From Candida dubliniensis CD36 (Eukaryota > Ascomycota > Pichiomycetes > Serinales > Debaryomycetaceae): a stretch of 64,000 nt of DNA. The notes beneath the pieces are model-generated. The model saw only the letters and a program-made list of their open reading frames with translations. It was not told the DNA's origin and did no database searches. Within the stretch, counting starts at the first letter, position 1. The number at the start of each line of letters is the position of its first letter. Both the position numbers and the translations under genes were made by a program. Where the stretch lies: the NCBI RefSeq assembly GCF_000026945.1, contig NC_012865.1, positions 1 to 64,000 of the forward strand, given 5' to 3'. This document shows positions 1 to 9,960 of this stretch, one piece after another.

Positions 1-697
1 TAGACATCCGTACACCAGAAGTTAGACATCCGTACACCAGAAGTTAGACATCCGTACACCAGAAGTTAGACATCCGTACACCAGAAGTTAGACATCCGTA
101 CACCAGAAGTTAGACATCCGTACACCAGAAGTTAGACATCCGTACACCAGAAGTTAGACATCCGTACACCAGAAGTTAGACATCCGTACACCAGAAGTTA
201 GACATCCGTACACCAGAAGTTAGACATCCGTACACCAGAAGTTAGACATCCGTACACCAGAAGTTAGACATCCGTACACCAGAAGTTAGACATCCGTACA
301 CCAGAAGTTAGACATCCGTACACCAGAAGTTAGACATCCGTACACCAGAAGTTAGACATCCGTACACCAGAAGTTAGACATCCGTACACCAGAAGTTAGA
401 CATCCGTACACCAGAAGTTAGACATCCGTACACCAGAAGTTAGACATCCGTACACCAGAAGTTAGACATCCGTACACCAGAAGTTAGACATCCGTACACC
501 AGAAGTTAGACATCCGTACACCAGAAGTTAGACATCCGTACACCAGAAGTTAGACATCCGTACACCAGAAGTTAGACATCCGTACACCAGAAGTTAGACA
601 TCCGTACACCAGAAGTTAGACATCCGTACACCAGAAGTTAGACATCCGTACACCAGAAGTTAGACATCCGTACACCAGAAGTTAGACATCCGTACAC
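1..697. repeat. Terminal telomere repeat array, 22-bp unit
   Basis: Thirty-one identical copies of a 22-bp unit fill positions 1-682, and a 15-base partial copy ends at 697. Each unit starts TAGACATCCG and ends ACCAGAAGT. The top strand here is the C-rich strand, so the G-rich strand runs out toward base 1, as expected for a left chromosome end. The unit matches the known C. albicans 23-bp telomere unit except for one missing base in the CCAAGAAGT part. That comparison is from memory of the published repeat; the period and copy identity are read directly. Confidence 0.97.
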
Positions 698-929
698 AAC
701 ATTATCTCCTCGAATTTTAACTTTCTCACTTTCGAACACTCACCATTACACTGCCCCAATCCCCACAATCACAACGCACCCGGTTTGAGACCCAGATCTC
801 CAATTTTCGTCCTTTTCGTGACCCCCCAAAATACCCCCCCTAAGCGGTACTGCATATAACTACTCTTCTACACCTCTCCATTTTGCCACAACAGAAAAAT
901 GATCTTTTCTATGCCTCGCACCATTTTTC
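698..929. other. Telomere-adjacent spacer, no gene seen
   Basis: This A+C-rich stretch joins the last telomere unit to the first subtelomeric tandem repeats. It shows no open frame of useful length, no tRNA and no TLO-type (Med2-like) gene. TLO genes usually lie next to C. albicans telomeres, so their absence is informative about the species or about this particular end. Confidence 0.5.
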
Positions 930-1480
930 CACTCACACAAAAAAAGCCATAACAAAATTATGTGCTGTTCTTACAACAACAAACTTCTGTCGCGCACTTA
1001 AAAAAATCCACGCAAAAAATTTACAAATTTAAACTATATACAACACCAAACTTCTGTCGCACTAACAAAAATCCATAACAAATTTTCTCAACTATGCAAT
1101 CCACAAACTTTTGTCGCACTAACAAAAAGTCATAGAAAAAAATCTTTCTCTTCACCACTTTTCCGCGCACTAACAAAAAGTCATAGAAAAAAAAACTCTG
1201 TTTCAACTATTTTCTGTCGCGCACCAAAAAAGCCATAGAAAAAAAACCTCCAATTCAACTATTTTCTGTTGCTCACCAAAAAAGTCATACAAAAAAAAAT
1301 TGCGATTCACCACTTTTCCGCGCACTAAGAAAAAACCATAGAAACAAAACTTCTAATACACCACTATTCTGCGCACTTAAAAAAATCCATAGAAAAAAAA
1401 CTTTCAATTCATCACTTTTCCGCGCACTAAAAATTTGCCACCAAGTTAACTTTCTTTTTCTTCTGCTCACAACAAATAAT
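930..1480. repeat. Degenerate ~50-65 bp subtelomeric tandem repeat
   Basis: About nine diverged units follow one another. Each carries a core like CTTCTGTCGCGCACTAACA, then AAAAAGTCATAGAAAAAAA and a short variable CAACTATT or CACCACTTTTCC tail. The repeat creates spurious minus-strand frames with recurring FFYDFLLVR-type peptides, which I do not regard as genes. A stray piece of the core (CGCGCACTAACAAAATTCGC) reappears near 6833, so the family is scattered through this subtelomere. Confidence 0.8.
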
Positions 1481-2200
1481 ACTTTCACCCCTATTTTTTT
1501 TCCCAACTCAAACCGTGACACTTAACTACACGCACATACAATACCTTCACCTCTCTTTTTTCGCCACTTCAAAAATTTTCATTACCAGGCATACACCTAT
1601 TTTCTTTTTTCCTCACCCAACTATGACTAACGCACAAAAAAAATTCTATACTCTATCTCTTTTCCATTACTCTTGCCACCACTAACGCATCCGTACATGT
1701 CACCATTCCCCTTGCTACTCCTTCTCCCAATTCTCCAATTATTGCTCTGTTGATCTTCCCACTGATATATCCAAAAATAACTTATAAATCTCATCTTCAT
1801 CCCCACCAACACTCGGCTCATTCTCATTCCATTCAGCTTCACATATTTCTTTTCCTAATTCTGAAAACATTTGCCCCCTAAGTGTCCTGCATATAACTCG
1901 ACTTCCCATTCCGGTAACCACCCTCTTTTTTTGCGCGCATACGTTTTCAAACCCCTACTCATTCAAACCCCGCACTCCAACAAAATTTGCCACCACCTAC
2001 TCAACCACTAACGCATCCGTACGTGTCGCCATTCCCCAACTATTACTCTGTTGACCTTCCATTATCTATACAGTGTTATCTTTGTCTGTTTAATCCACTC
2101 TATCCCCTAACTAGAAACTCCCATTCTGCCATTTTCCACGCTCCAAAAAAATCCTACCATCTAAGCATCCGTACGTCCTAACAACCCCCCAGGCCTATTC
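1481..2200. other. Subtelomeric DNA with telomere-like seeds
   Basis: No gene is supported here. The stretch has poly-T runs and three short telomere-like seeds CATCCGTAC at 1688-1696, 2014-2022 and 2166-2174. The sequences around the first two (CACTAACGCATCCGTAC followed by CCATTCCCC) are copies of each other, so this part also contains an imperfect internal duplication of roughly 325 bp. Confidence 0.6.
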
Positions 2201-2640
2201 ACATGTCCTTGTCTAATCCTTGTCGTCACATCTCTGTGTTACCCAGTTTGTCTTCCTCGTTAACTGTCTAAGATTAATCAAATTGTCCTTGTCCCCACTA
2301 GTCTCAGATTGTTCAATTTGCCCTTTTTGTCATTTGTTCTTGAATTTTCATATAGTCTTTCTCGCTACTTGTTCTTGATTGATAAATTTGTCTTTGTCAT
2401 TTGTCCTAGTTTAATCAATTTGTTTTGTTGTCATATTCCTGTTTATCTACATATTCCGTCTTAGTCTCGGATTATTCAACTTGTGTTTATCGTGACTTGT
2501 TTTAGATTATTCATCTTGCCCTTGTTGTCATATTCCTGTTTATCTACAAGTCCCGTCTTAGTCTCGGATTATTCAACTTGTCCCACTTGTCCTAGATTAT
2601 TCATCTTGTGTTTGTCTTACCATTTATTATACACCAGATC
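2200..2640. repeat. Degenerate CTTGTCCTAGATTA tandem repeat, copy 1
   Basis: Short diverged units of the form TTGTCCTTGT plus CTTAGATTAATCAA or CTCGGATTATTCAACTTG recur through the interval. The same family makes up 9470-9960. In both places the repeat follows a CATCCGTACGTCC seed and lies next to helicase-like coding relics on the minus strand, which suggests one composite subtelomeric module present twice. Confidence 0.7.
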
Positions 2641-2689
2641 CAACACACTTGCAAATACAGCCTTGTTCCCAAACTATCTGCACACCCAG

Positions 2690-2960
2690 GCAGCTAAGCA
2701 TCCGTACGTCCAGCTCAAATTCATCTAACCCTCGTTCAACTCCAACCCATTATATAGACCTATTTACTTTGAATCAAAATCCAGACTTACTACACTCTCT
2801 ATAACTCATTTTACTACACATTATACAGCCTTGTTCTACATCTCATGTTCTGCACACCCAGCTAAGCATCCGTACGTCTAGCTCATATTCATCTAACCCT
2901 CATTCAACTTCAACCCATTATATAGACCCATTTCCTAATTCCACAGTTACTACAATCTGT
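2690..2960. repeat. Imperfect ~170-bp direct repeat with telomere seeds
   Basis: Two copies of a segment begin with GCTAAGCATCCGTACGTC (seeds 2699-2707 and 2867-2875), continue with AGCTCA, ATTCATCTAACCCTC and TTCAACT, and end with CAACCCATTATATAGACC. Spacing between the two is 168 bp. Both hold the telomere-like 9-mer in the same orientation as the terminal array. Confidence 0.8.
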
Positions 2961-3029
2961 CTTATTCCTCTACTTCATTCTCTTGTTTATACGATCTAAC
3001 TTTCAAGATATGCTTACCCCAATTGTTCG

Positions 3030-3248
3030 TTACCAATGACAATTCAGAGACACACTATAGATAGAGAGCCAATTTAGATCTAAGTCTGTGTTCACCTCCA
3101 CTCCCTCTTCACCCCTGTCCAACTTCTCCTCCATCACAGTAGCAAAATTCTCACCGGAACCAGGTACAATATTGTGTTGACCCACCCCAAAAACTTTTTC
3201 GCACAACTTTCTTGCCAAAAATAAACCTAAATCAAATAAATGCTCCAT
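3030..3248 (-). pseudogene. Relic of subtelomeric helicase-like gene
   Basis: A 72-codon open stretch on the minus strand contains ENFATVMEEKLDRGEE. This matches QNFATLVEEKL in the helicase-like pseudogene at 9961-11640, and the DNA is also alike there (AGAATTTTGC followed by GGTGGAGGAGAAGTTG-type sequence). Only this short core is similar; the flanks diverge and there is no full domain. I read it as a remnant of a second copy of the same gene rather than a separate small gene. Confidence 0.5.
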
Positions 3249-3449
3249 TAGACGATAAACCCACCTCTAAACAACTCCATGCCCTGTTTTATCTAGTTTC
3301 CGGATTTGCAAGATCACCTAGATGTCTAGATGTTCAAAAATCTCCTTGTCTCTTTTGAGTGCTACAATCCATAGTATAGAAACAACACATTACATAGAGA
3401 TCATAAGATAACCTTGAGAACCCCAATTATCCTGTACGTATGCTAATTC

Positions 3450-4260
3450 AGTTACGAATGCAGCATAGACTTAGAAAGACCGTTTAGAGCAGTTAATCTA
3501 TGTTCAGCTTCAGAGACAAATCATAGTTGTTTACTTCCAGGTTGATAGACAAACCCTATAGAGTAGATTGATTTAATCCACAGAAGAATCAGTTGTTCGT
3601 TGTTACGATCACAGATCAAATAGAGTTGTTTGTCTAGTCACAGAAGAATCAGATACAATACAGTTAGAGATACATTATAGATTTAGAGAGAGCAGTTAAT
3701 TTGTTGATAACCAAATCATAGTTATTTATTTTAATTCACCGAAGAATCCAATTCATTTTCTCTTTTTTATGTTAACATAAACAATACTGCTGTTTGTTTA
3801 GTCACATAAGAATCGGATACAACACAGTTGCAGATGCAGTATAGATTTAGAGAGAGCAGTAAATTTGTGATCAGATATACAAATCATAATTGTTTATTTT
3901 AATCCACAGAAGAATCAGTTGTTCGTTGTTACGATCACAGAAAGAACATTTTTGTTTGTTTAGTCAAAGAACAATCAAATACAACACAGTTTCAGATTCC
4001 TTATAGATTTAGAGAGAATATTTAGAGCAATTAAATTGAGTAGATTTGTCTTCAGGTTCAAAGACAAATTGACTATAGTTGTTTGTTTACTTCCAGGTTG
4101 ATAGACAAATTGTTTATCTGTTTTAATTCACAGAAGAATTATATTCAGTTGCTCATTTTTTAGTTCACGGAGTTTGTTTATTTTTGAGTTCACAGATACG
4201 TCAAATACTGTTGTTTATTTAGAAAAATCAGATATATTTCAGTTACCAATAATATTTCAG
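3450..4260. repeat. Degenerate ~160-bp tandem repeat
   Basis: Units start near 3452, 3647, 3811 and 3971 and share blocks such as AATCAGATACAATACAGTT, TATAGATTTAGAGAGAGCAG and CACAGAAGAATCAGTTG. Spacing is about 160-195 bp. A longer 323-bp spacing between two copies of CAGTTGTTCGTTGTTACG (3589 and 3912) suggests that doublets were amplified. Sequence with the same vocabulary (GTTTGTTTTAAGT with ATAGACAG) recurs at 18100-18460. No coding potential is visible. Confidence 0.75.
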
Positions 4261-4489
4261 TTACAGATCCCTTATATCGTTATATCAGTTAATCTAGACT
4301 CCAATTTATGCTCCGTGAGTTCTGCTCGTAATTGTGTCTCATTGTCAATAACTTCCTACTCTTTCACTCTTCCCAATTTCATTGTCATATTCGTCTCTAT
4401 CAATCATTTATCGTGTTATCAATTTTCGAGTTATGACAAATTTAACAGTTTCCTCGACTTCTCCATGAATTGTGATGTTGATTTAACAA

Positions 4490-6135
4490 ACTGACAAATT
4501 TGATTCACATTTCAACCAAAGAGTTTAATTAGATGCACCAAACAAGCAACAAGTACTTATTACTGCTCTCCTGTGAGATTGTCTATTTTTACTGGAAGAT
4601 GTTTTTCCAATCCCAATTTGCGATGCATCTACTTCTGAAATATAGCCATTGAGTCGATTGATAGAGTTTTCAACAGACAACAACTTCTTCTCTTATACTC
4701 CTTGTCTTGATCATGTTCTGAGACGAAAGCAGTAGCACTTCAAATTCCTGCAAACTTATCGACAAATATGACTGTCGTTACCCTCCACATGTGCTTAGAT
4801 CAGTCTAATTGTGTTAGATTCCAGATTAGTTTGAAGCTAAACATTGCCAGACTGACAATTCTGATTCACATTTTGACCAAAGAATTCAAGCATCAAGTAC
4901 TTATTACTACTCTCCTGTGTGATTGTCTATTTTTGTTGAATGATGTTTGTTTCAATTGTCTAATCTTCTGCCAATCAATCTAATCGTAAACACTGACAAA
5001 TAGCCATTGAATTTAAGCAAGTGCACCAAATTGATGTCTGTGTGATTGTCTTGTCTATTTTTCACGGACGTTGTTTGTTTCAATTGTCGAGTCTTCTGCC
5101 AATCTGTTTCTGAACACTGCAATATTGCCATTGAATTGATTGAAACCGCCTTCCTTGAAAAAGAACATTTTATCTAATTCTCAACAATGAATAACACAAC
5201 TTCTTTTCTTGTCTTGACCATGCTCTGAAACGAAATCAGCAACACTTTAGATTCTTGAAAACTTCTCGACAAATATGACTGTCTTTCCTTCCACATGTGC
5301 TTAGATTAATCCAATTGTGTTAGATGTTGAACATTGCCAATAACAGTTCTATCCTTGCTAAATCATTTTAGAAGTCAGTGTTGCTAGCTAGTATCAGTTC
5401 TACTTCATTTCCAAGTTTCATATATTCCATTTCTCCATGCTTATATCAGTAGTTGCTTTATCATGTCTGTGATAGTGAAGTGACAAAAAAGATAATAAGA
5501 AAATTAGTTGTTTGATTGTTGTCATTTTTTTTTTTTTTTTGCCAGCTCTTAAGTTTCGTCGACACACGAATTAGAAAACCGGAGAGTCGTTTCCTAATCC
5601 GGAAAAATTGTTATAGCTTAAATAAACTTTTTTCTGTCTAAATAAACCCTCAAGAGTCCTCACACAGAAGAAAAAATACCCATCGATCTTTTTTACGTCA
5701 ACTTTCTTGTAAAAATGAACCTAAATTCTTACAACATCAATGAAATACTCTGCTAATCCCACCTCTGATCAGCTCTAAATAACTCTACATGTTAGCTAGT
5801 AGACGATCTCTCACCAATAGCTTATTATGATAACACGTACCATAGTCATATGTGATATCACGTTCTATCAAACATATCTGCTTGTCAGACTATTTAAGTA
5901 GCACAGTTTATATAGTTCACATACTACTCAATCAAGACACTAGTCGTTGATCCTTGCAATATACCCCTTTGCTATTTCTCCTGCCACCTTGTTTCCTGAC
6001 GCCCTAATAACCCAGTGAAAAAAGAGCGAACCACACACAAAATTCTACACAACCCATCTTAACTGACCTAGATAGCTATCTCCAAACTTTAACCTTCCCA
6101 TCTCTCTTGGCTCAGCCTCTGCACTCCTTCAAAGT
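4490..6135. repeat. Subtelomeric duplicated block, copy A
   Basis: This non-coding block aligns along most of its length with 7895-8995. Shared landmarks include CAACAAGTACTTATTACT, TGATTGTCTATTTTTAC, TCAATTGTCGAGTCTTCTG, GTTTCCTAATCCGGAAAAAT and the AGCGAACCACACACA tail. Copy A is longer because an extra partial repeat (about 4850-5160) and an insert near 5760-5930 are present. I found no long frame, tRNA or clear LTR end inside it. Function is unknown; a dead transposon core is possible. Confidence 0.8.
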
Positions 6136-6530
6136 TATACTCAAACTCGGTATCACTCATAGTTGTTTGTTGTTTACAGATCTACAAAAATCCGGAACCC
6201 AGGTCATAGCAAATACCTTCATTTTTATAAACTTCTCCTCTTTTCGCCGTTTTTACTTGCACAAATCATGAAACTTTTAAAAACCAACCCTCCATTGCCT
6301 CTTCTTGTTAATTGTTTTGCTTTTCTTCTTCTCTGATATCACTTCTATCTCCAAGTCTGATTTCATCTTCTAATCTTCATTGTTCCTTGTTCAGTGATTC
6401 TTTGTTTGATTTTGTTAACAAATTTCAACCCAACCCCCAACCTCAGGTAACTTTTCTCTCAGATTTTTTGTAAACTTGAGGTAAACCTTTTTTCTCGCCC
6501 CGGATTTATCCCGTTTTTTGCCCTCCCTTA
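6136..6530. other. Gene-free subtelomeric spacer
   Basis: A pyrimidine-rich stretch (many TTC and CTT steps) between duplicated block A and the TTGTAATTCCC cluster. I see no gene, tandem repeat or RNA signature in it. Confidence 0.4.
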
Positions 6531-6535
6531 AATCC

Positions 6536-6878
6536 GGGAATTACAAAAACCACTCTGAAAGCTGCACACGACATTCTGGGAATTACAAAAAAAGTCGCGC
6601 GACATGTTCTTCCCATACAAATGACCATGTTTTTGTAATTCCCAAAAAAATCTATTTCTGTTCATATCTCTACACACACTGCTCCAATCACTCTCAAACC
6701 AAGTGCATTGAATTTCTACACACCAAAACCACCTACACACCCCTTGACACCTCCTAAGAACTGGTAGTTTTTGTTCTGGTAAATTTTTGTAATTCCCATT
6801 TGTAATTCCCAAAATTCCTTGTAATTCCCAAATCGCGCACTAACAAAATTCGCACCAAAAAAAAATTTTGTAGTTCCC
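6536..6878. repeat. Cluster of TTGTAATTCCC motifs, both orientations
   Basis: The 11-mer TTGTAATTCCC occurs at 6633-6643, 6787-6797, 6800-6810 and 6819-6829. Its reverse complement is at 6536-6546 and 6578-6588, and a one-mismatch copy is at 6868-6878. Seven occurrences in 343 bp far exceed chance for this composition. They are dispersed rather than a strict tandem, so they may be protein-binding sites or the trace of repeated short insertions. The frames crossing them are not convincing genes. Confidence 0.75.
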
Positions 6879-7558
6879 AAATCACTTTTCCATATGTATG
6901 TATTTGATATGCATTAATCTTCTACAATTCCGTGAATTGACTGGCCTTCTTTCAAAATACTATCCATGATGTTTCATTCTCTGATTTGCTTTGTCAAATC
7001 CAACAGAATTTCCAATCCCCCGTTCACTTCCATGTCCATTCTCTGATAGTGCTTCTTCAATTCTTTAAACTTTGAATTTGATCTGCATTAGCTTTTTCTC
7101 TGTCCGACATGCCTGGCGTTATTTCACTCAAACATTCCATTGAGTTTTTTTCATTCTCGAGCTAGACAACTGTCTTAAATTCTTAGCCTGGTTTGATTCT
7201 CTCTCATTTCTTGCCATTGCAATTGTTATCCTTCACTTGACTCCATCTGTTTTGACAACTCCCATCTTTAACTTAGTGCCATCTAATTTGACAACTTTGA
7301 ATTTAAATTTTTCTTCTGTCACCCTGCTGTTTTGACCTTTTCTTGAATATCTAGCAACTCATAGCAGCATTCACAATTGCATATTTCATTTCATCTGATT
7401 GATTGAATATCTGATTGAATGAATAACTGATTTGTTGTTGATTTGTCGAAGAAGAAAGTGATACAATTTTTTTTTTTTTGTTGCGTTGTCTTTTCCCCAC
7501 GTTACACCTACACTACACCATAAACTCTGAATGACAAACAATCGATTAAATACATAAT
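6879..7558. other. Gene-free subtelomeric spacer
   Basis: This stretch contains many TTGA/CATCTG words and two diverged copies of TTTGACAACT with nearby CTTAACTT-type sequence, but no gene-length frame and no structured RNA that I can support. It ends with a poly-T tract (about 7468-7479) close to the small minus-strand frame at 7559. Confidence 0.4.
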
Positions 7559-7876
7559 CTACTCCTTACACAATCTACTTAAAATCTGCTCAACCTCCGA
7601 AGTCTTCCGCTCATAATCCTCTAACAACTTCTTCTCTTTGCAAGTCATCTTCTTATTATCGTCTATCTCGCCACTCCACAGCTGCCCCATAATCAGATTA
7701 ATAACACGTCGCATCTGTCCTGCACTCACTTTACTCTGATCCCGTCCAGTCCCTGAAAGTGTCTTCTTCATCGTGTGTTTTGTCAAGTCAAAATCACCAA
7801 TCCCACCTTCTTGTTCTCCTCTCGCATTAAGCAACTGCATCACCGCAACATCAACATCGTATACTTCTCCATACAC
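7559..7876 (-). pseudogene. Unidentified subtelomeric coding fragment
   Basis: A 105-codon open frame ends in a normal stop at 7559 but has no ATG at its upstream limit: the first codon of the open frame is GTG. It abuts the edge of duplicated block B at about 7890. The peptide is charged and helical in look (for example TCKEKKLLEDYERKTSEVEQ near the C-terminus), unlike the low-complexity frames made by the repeats. I recognise no domain. The lack of a start and the abrupt edge suggest the 3' end of a gene cut off by the duplicated block. It could instead be a chance frame. Confidence 0.35.
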
Positions 7877-7894
7877 ATTGTAATACTGATTTAG

Positions 7895-8995
7895 CTAGAC
7901 TGACAAACTTGATTGACATTTTAACCAAAGAATTGAAGTAGATGCACCAAACAAGCAACAAGTACTTATTACTACTCTCCTGTGTGATTGTCTATTTTTA
8001 CCGGAAGATGTTTTTCCAATCCCAATTTGAGATAAATTTATTTCTGAAATATAGCCATTGAATTTAATTAGGTGCTCCAAATTCAAGCCTGTGTGATTGT
8101 CTTGTCTATTCTTCCCGGACATTGTTTGTTTCAATTGTCGAGTCTTCTGCCAATCAATCTATTCCAGAAAAGTGAGATGTAGCCATTGAATCAATTGAAT
8201 GTGTCTTCCACAAATAACCGTTTTATCTATTCTTCAACAATGCATAATACAACTTCTTCTCTTATACTCATTGTCTTGGCCAAGTTCTCAAACAAAATCA
8301 GTAGCACTTCAAATTCTTGCAAACTTGACTGCCTTTCCATCCACATGTGCTTTGATTAGGCTAATTGTGTTAGATGTTGAACATTGCTAATGAGAGTTCC
8401 ATCGTTGCAAATTTTCCAACAGGTTAAATCATTTCAGAAATCAGTATTTCTAGGTTTCAAATATTCTATTTCCCCATTCTTATATCAGTAGTAGCTTTAT
8501 CATGCCTGTGATAGTGAAGTGTCAATGAAGATGAGAAGAGTATTAGTTGATTGTTGTCATTTTTTTCTTGCCAGCTGTAAAGTTTCGTCGACTCGCGAAT
8601 TAGAAAACCGGGGAGTCGTTTCCTAATCCGGAAAAATTGTTATAGCTTAAATAAACATTGTTTTCTGTCTAAATAAACCCTCGAGAATCTTCACACAGAA
8701 GTACCCATCGATCTTTTTTGGGTCAACATTCTTGTAAAAATAAACCTAAATTCTTACAATATCGATGAAATACGCTGCTACTCGATCAAGACACTAGTCG
8801 TTGAGCCTTGCACTATAACCCTTTGTTGTTTTTCCTGCCACCTTTCAACAAAAACCTGACGCCCTAATAACTCAGTGAAAAAGAGCGAACCACACACAGT
8901 ATTGTACAAAACCCATCTTAAATGACCTACCTAGCTATCTCCAAATTTCAACCTTCCCATCTCTTCGGGTTCGCCCTCTGCACTCCTTCAAAGTT
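7895..8995. repeat. Subtelomeric duplicated block, copy B
   Basis: This is the shorter, more compact version of the block at 4490-6135, in the same orientation. It starts with TGACAAACTTGATTGAC and ends with CACTCCTTCAAAGTTA. It lacks two segments that copy A has, so either A gained inserts or B lost them. No coding sequence is recognised. Confidence 0.8.
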
Positions 8996-9004
8996 AACCC
9001 AAAA

Positions 9005-9240
9005 TATGCCCTTTTCCATGAAATTCTGATTTTTCCGGTCGTGTGCGCAAAAAGAAGCTTTTTTTCTCTTGACCTTAAAATCAACCAACTTTTCCAATCA
9101 ACAGCAGATCAGTCTATATTAACGTTATAAACCTAAAAACTATATAAATCGCTTCTCCAGATGATATAGATTGCTTTGATACCCTTACCTTTACTATACG
9201 ACCAAAATTGGGCGAGTTATAAAGTGCTAAAAAACATGAC
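9005..9240. repeat. Diverged third copy of the 12-13 kb repeat core
   Basis: The segment matches 12165-12400 and 12765-13000. Shared words include ATTCTGATTTTT, GTCGTG followed by GCGCAAAAA, TTATAAACCTAAAAACTATATA and TTGGGCGAGTTATAA (TTGGGCAAATTATAA in the other copies). This copy lacks the flanking GTGGTCAA repeats found around the other two, so the core is older than the GTGGTCAA expansion or was copied separately. Confidence 0.8.
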
Positions 9241-9470
9241 GCATGTCACCTTCCTAACAAAATTCTATATATCTGACACCTTGTCAGTGCGCATAGATTA
9301 AGATTGCAAAATCTCTGCCATTTTTTTTAGCCAGCCATTTGTTCCAGCTAGTTATTTTTTCAACGCTCCAAAAAAAAAAAAAAAAAAATTTATCATTTCT
9401 TCGTCCAACCATCTATCCATCCGTACGTCCTCCCCACCACCAACATGTCCTGTCATAGCTCATACCCGTT
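9241..9470. other. Spacer with telomere-like seed
   Basis: This contains a poly-A run (about 9370-9388) and a telomere-like seed CATCCGTAC at 9418-9426 followed by GTCC, in the same orientation as the terminal telomere. No gene is seen. Confidence 0.5.
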
Positions 9471-9960
9471 GTCTTAGATTAGTCACGTTGCCTATTTTGT
9501 CATCCCGTCTTTGTTGTGCTACATCTTCACATGTCTGTGTTACCCAGTTTGCCTTTGTCGTGGCATGTCTTTGTTAGTCAACTTGTCCTTGTTGTTACGT
9601 CTTTGCCTCCTCCCTGTTATGACTTGTTGTTGAATGTCTTGAGTTTTGTCATTCGTCCTTGAATTATCACCTTGTCTTCTATATCCCGTTTTTGTCACTT
9701 GCCTTAGATTACTTGTGTTTATCTTGTCATGTCTCAGATTAGTCAATTTGCCTTTGTCATGACTTGTCCCCACTTGTCTTACATTACTCAACTCGTGTTT
9801 TCCCCGTATTTGCTATAACTTGTCGATAACTTTCTCAGATTAATCAAATTGTCCTTGTTGTGTCGTATTTGCCTACTTCCTGTTGTCACTTGTCCTAGAT
9901 TAATCAACTTGTTCTTGTTCAACTTGTTCTTGTTCATCTTGTATTCGTCTTACACGCATT
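9470..9960. repeat. Degenerate CTTGTCCTAGATTA tandem repeat, copy 2
   Basis: Same repeat family as 2200-2640, with units such as CTTGTCCTAGATTAATCAA and TTGCCTTTGTC. It lies directly downstream of the helicase-like pseudogene on the minus strand. A frame crosses the repeat on the minus strand, but its peptide is a simple repeat product and is not reported as a gene. Confidence 0.7.

Noticed and set aside
1..697. CRISPR-like array
   Set aside because: The units are contiguous with no spacers, and the sequence matches a Candida-type telomere unit.
1021..1521. Minus-strand frames with FFYDFLLVR peptides
   Set aside because: They are products of the ~60-bp tandem repeat; the recurring peptide follows the repeat period and there is no domain.
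1987..2728. Plus-strand frames of 64 and 81 codons
   Set aside because: They cross telomere seeds and the CTTGTCC repeat and show no protein-like features.
6518..6812. Overlapping frames on both strands
   Set aside because: Open only because of the TTGTAATTCCC motif cluster; peptides repeat with the motif.
9540..9791. Minus-strand 83-codon frame rich in Gln, Asn, Thr
   Set aside because: Entirely inside the degenerate CTTGTCCTAGATTA repeat.
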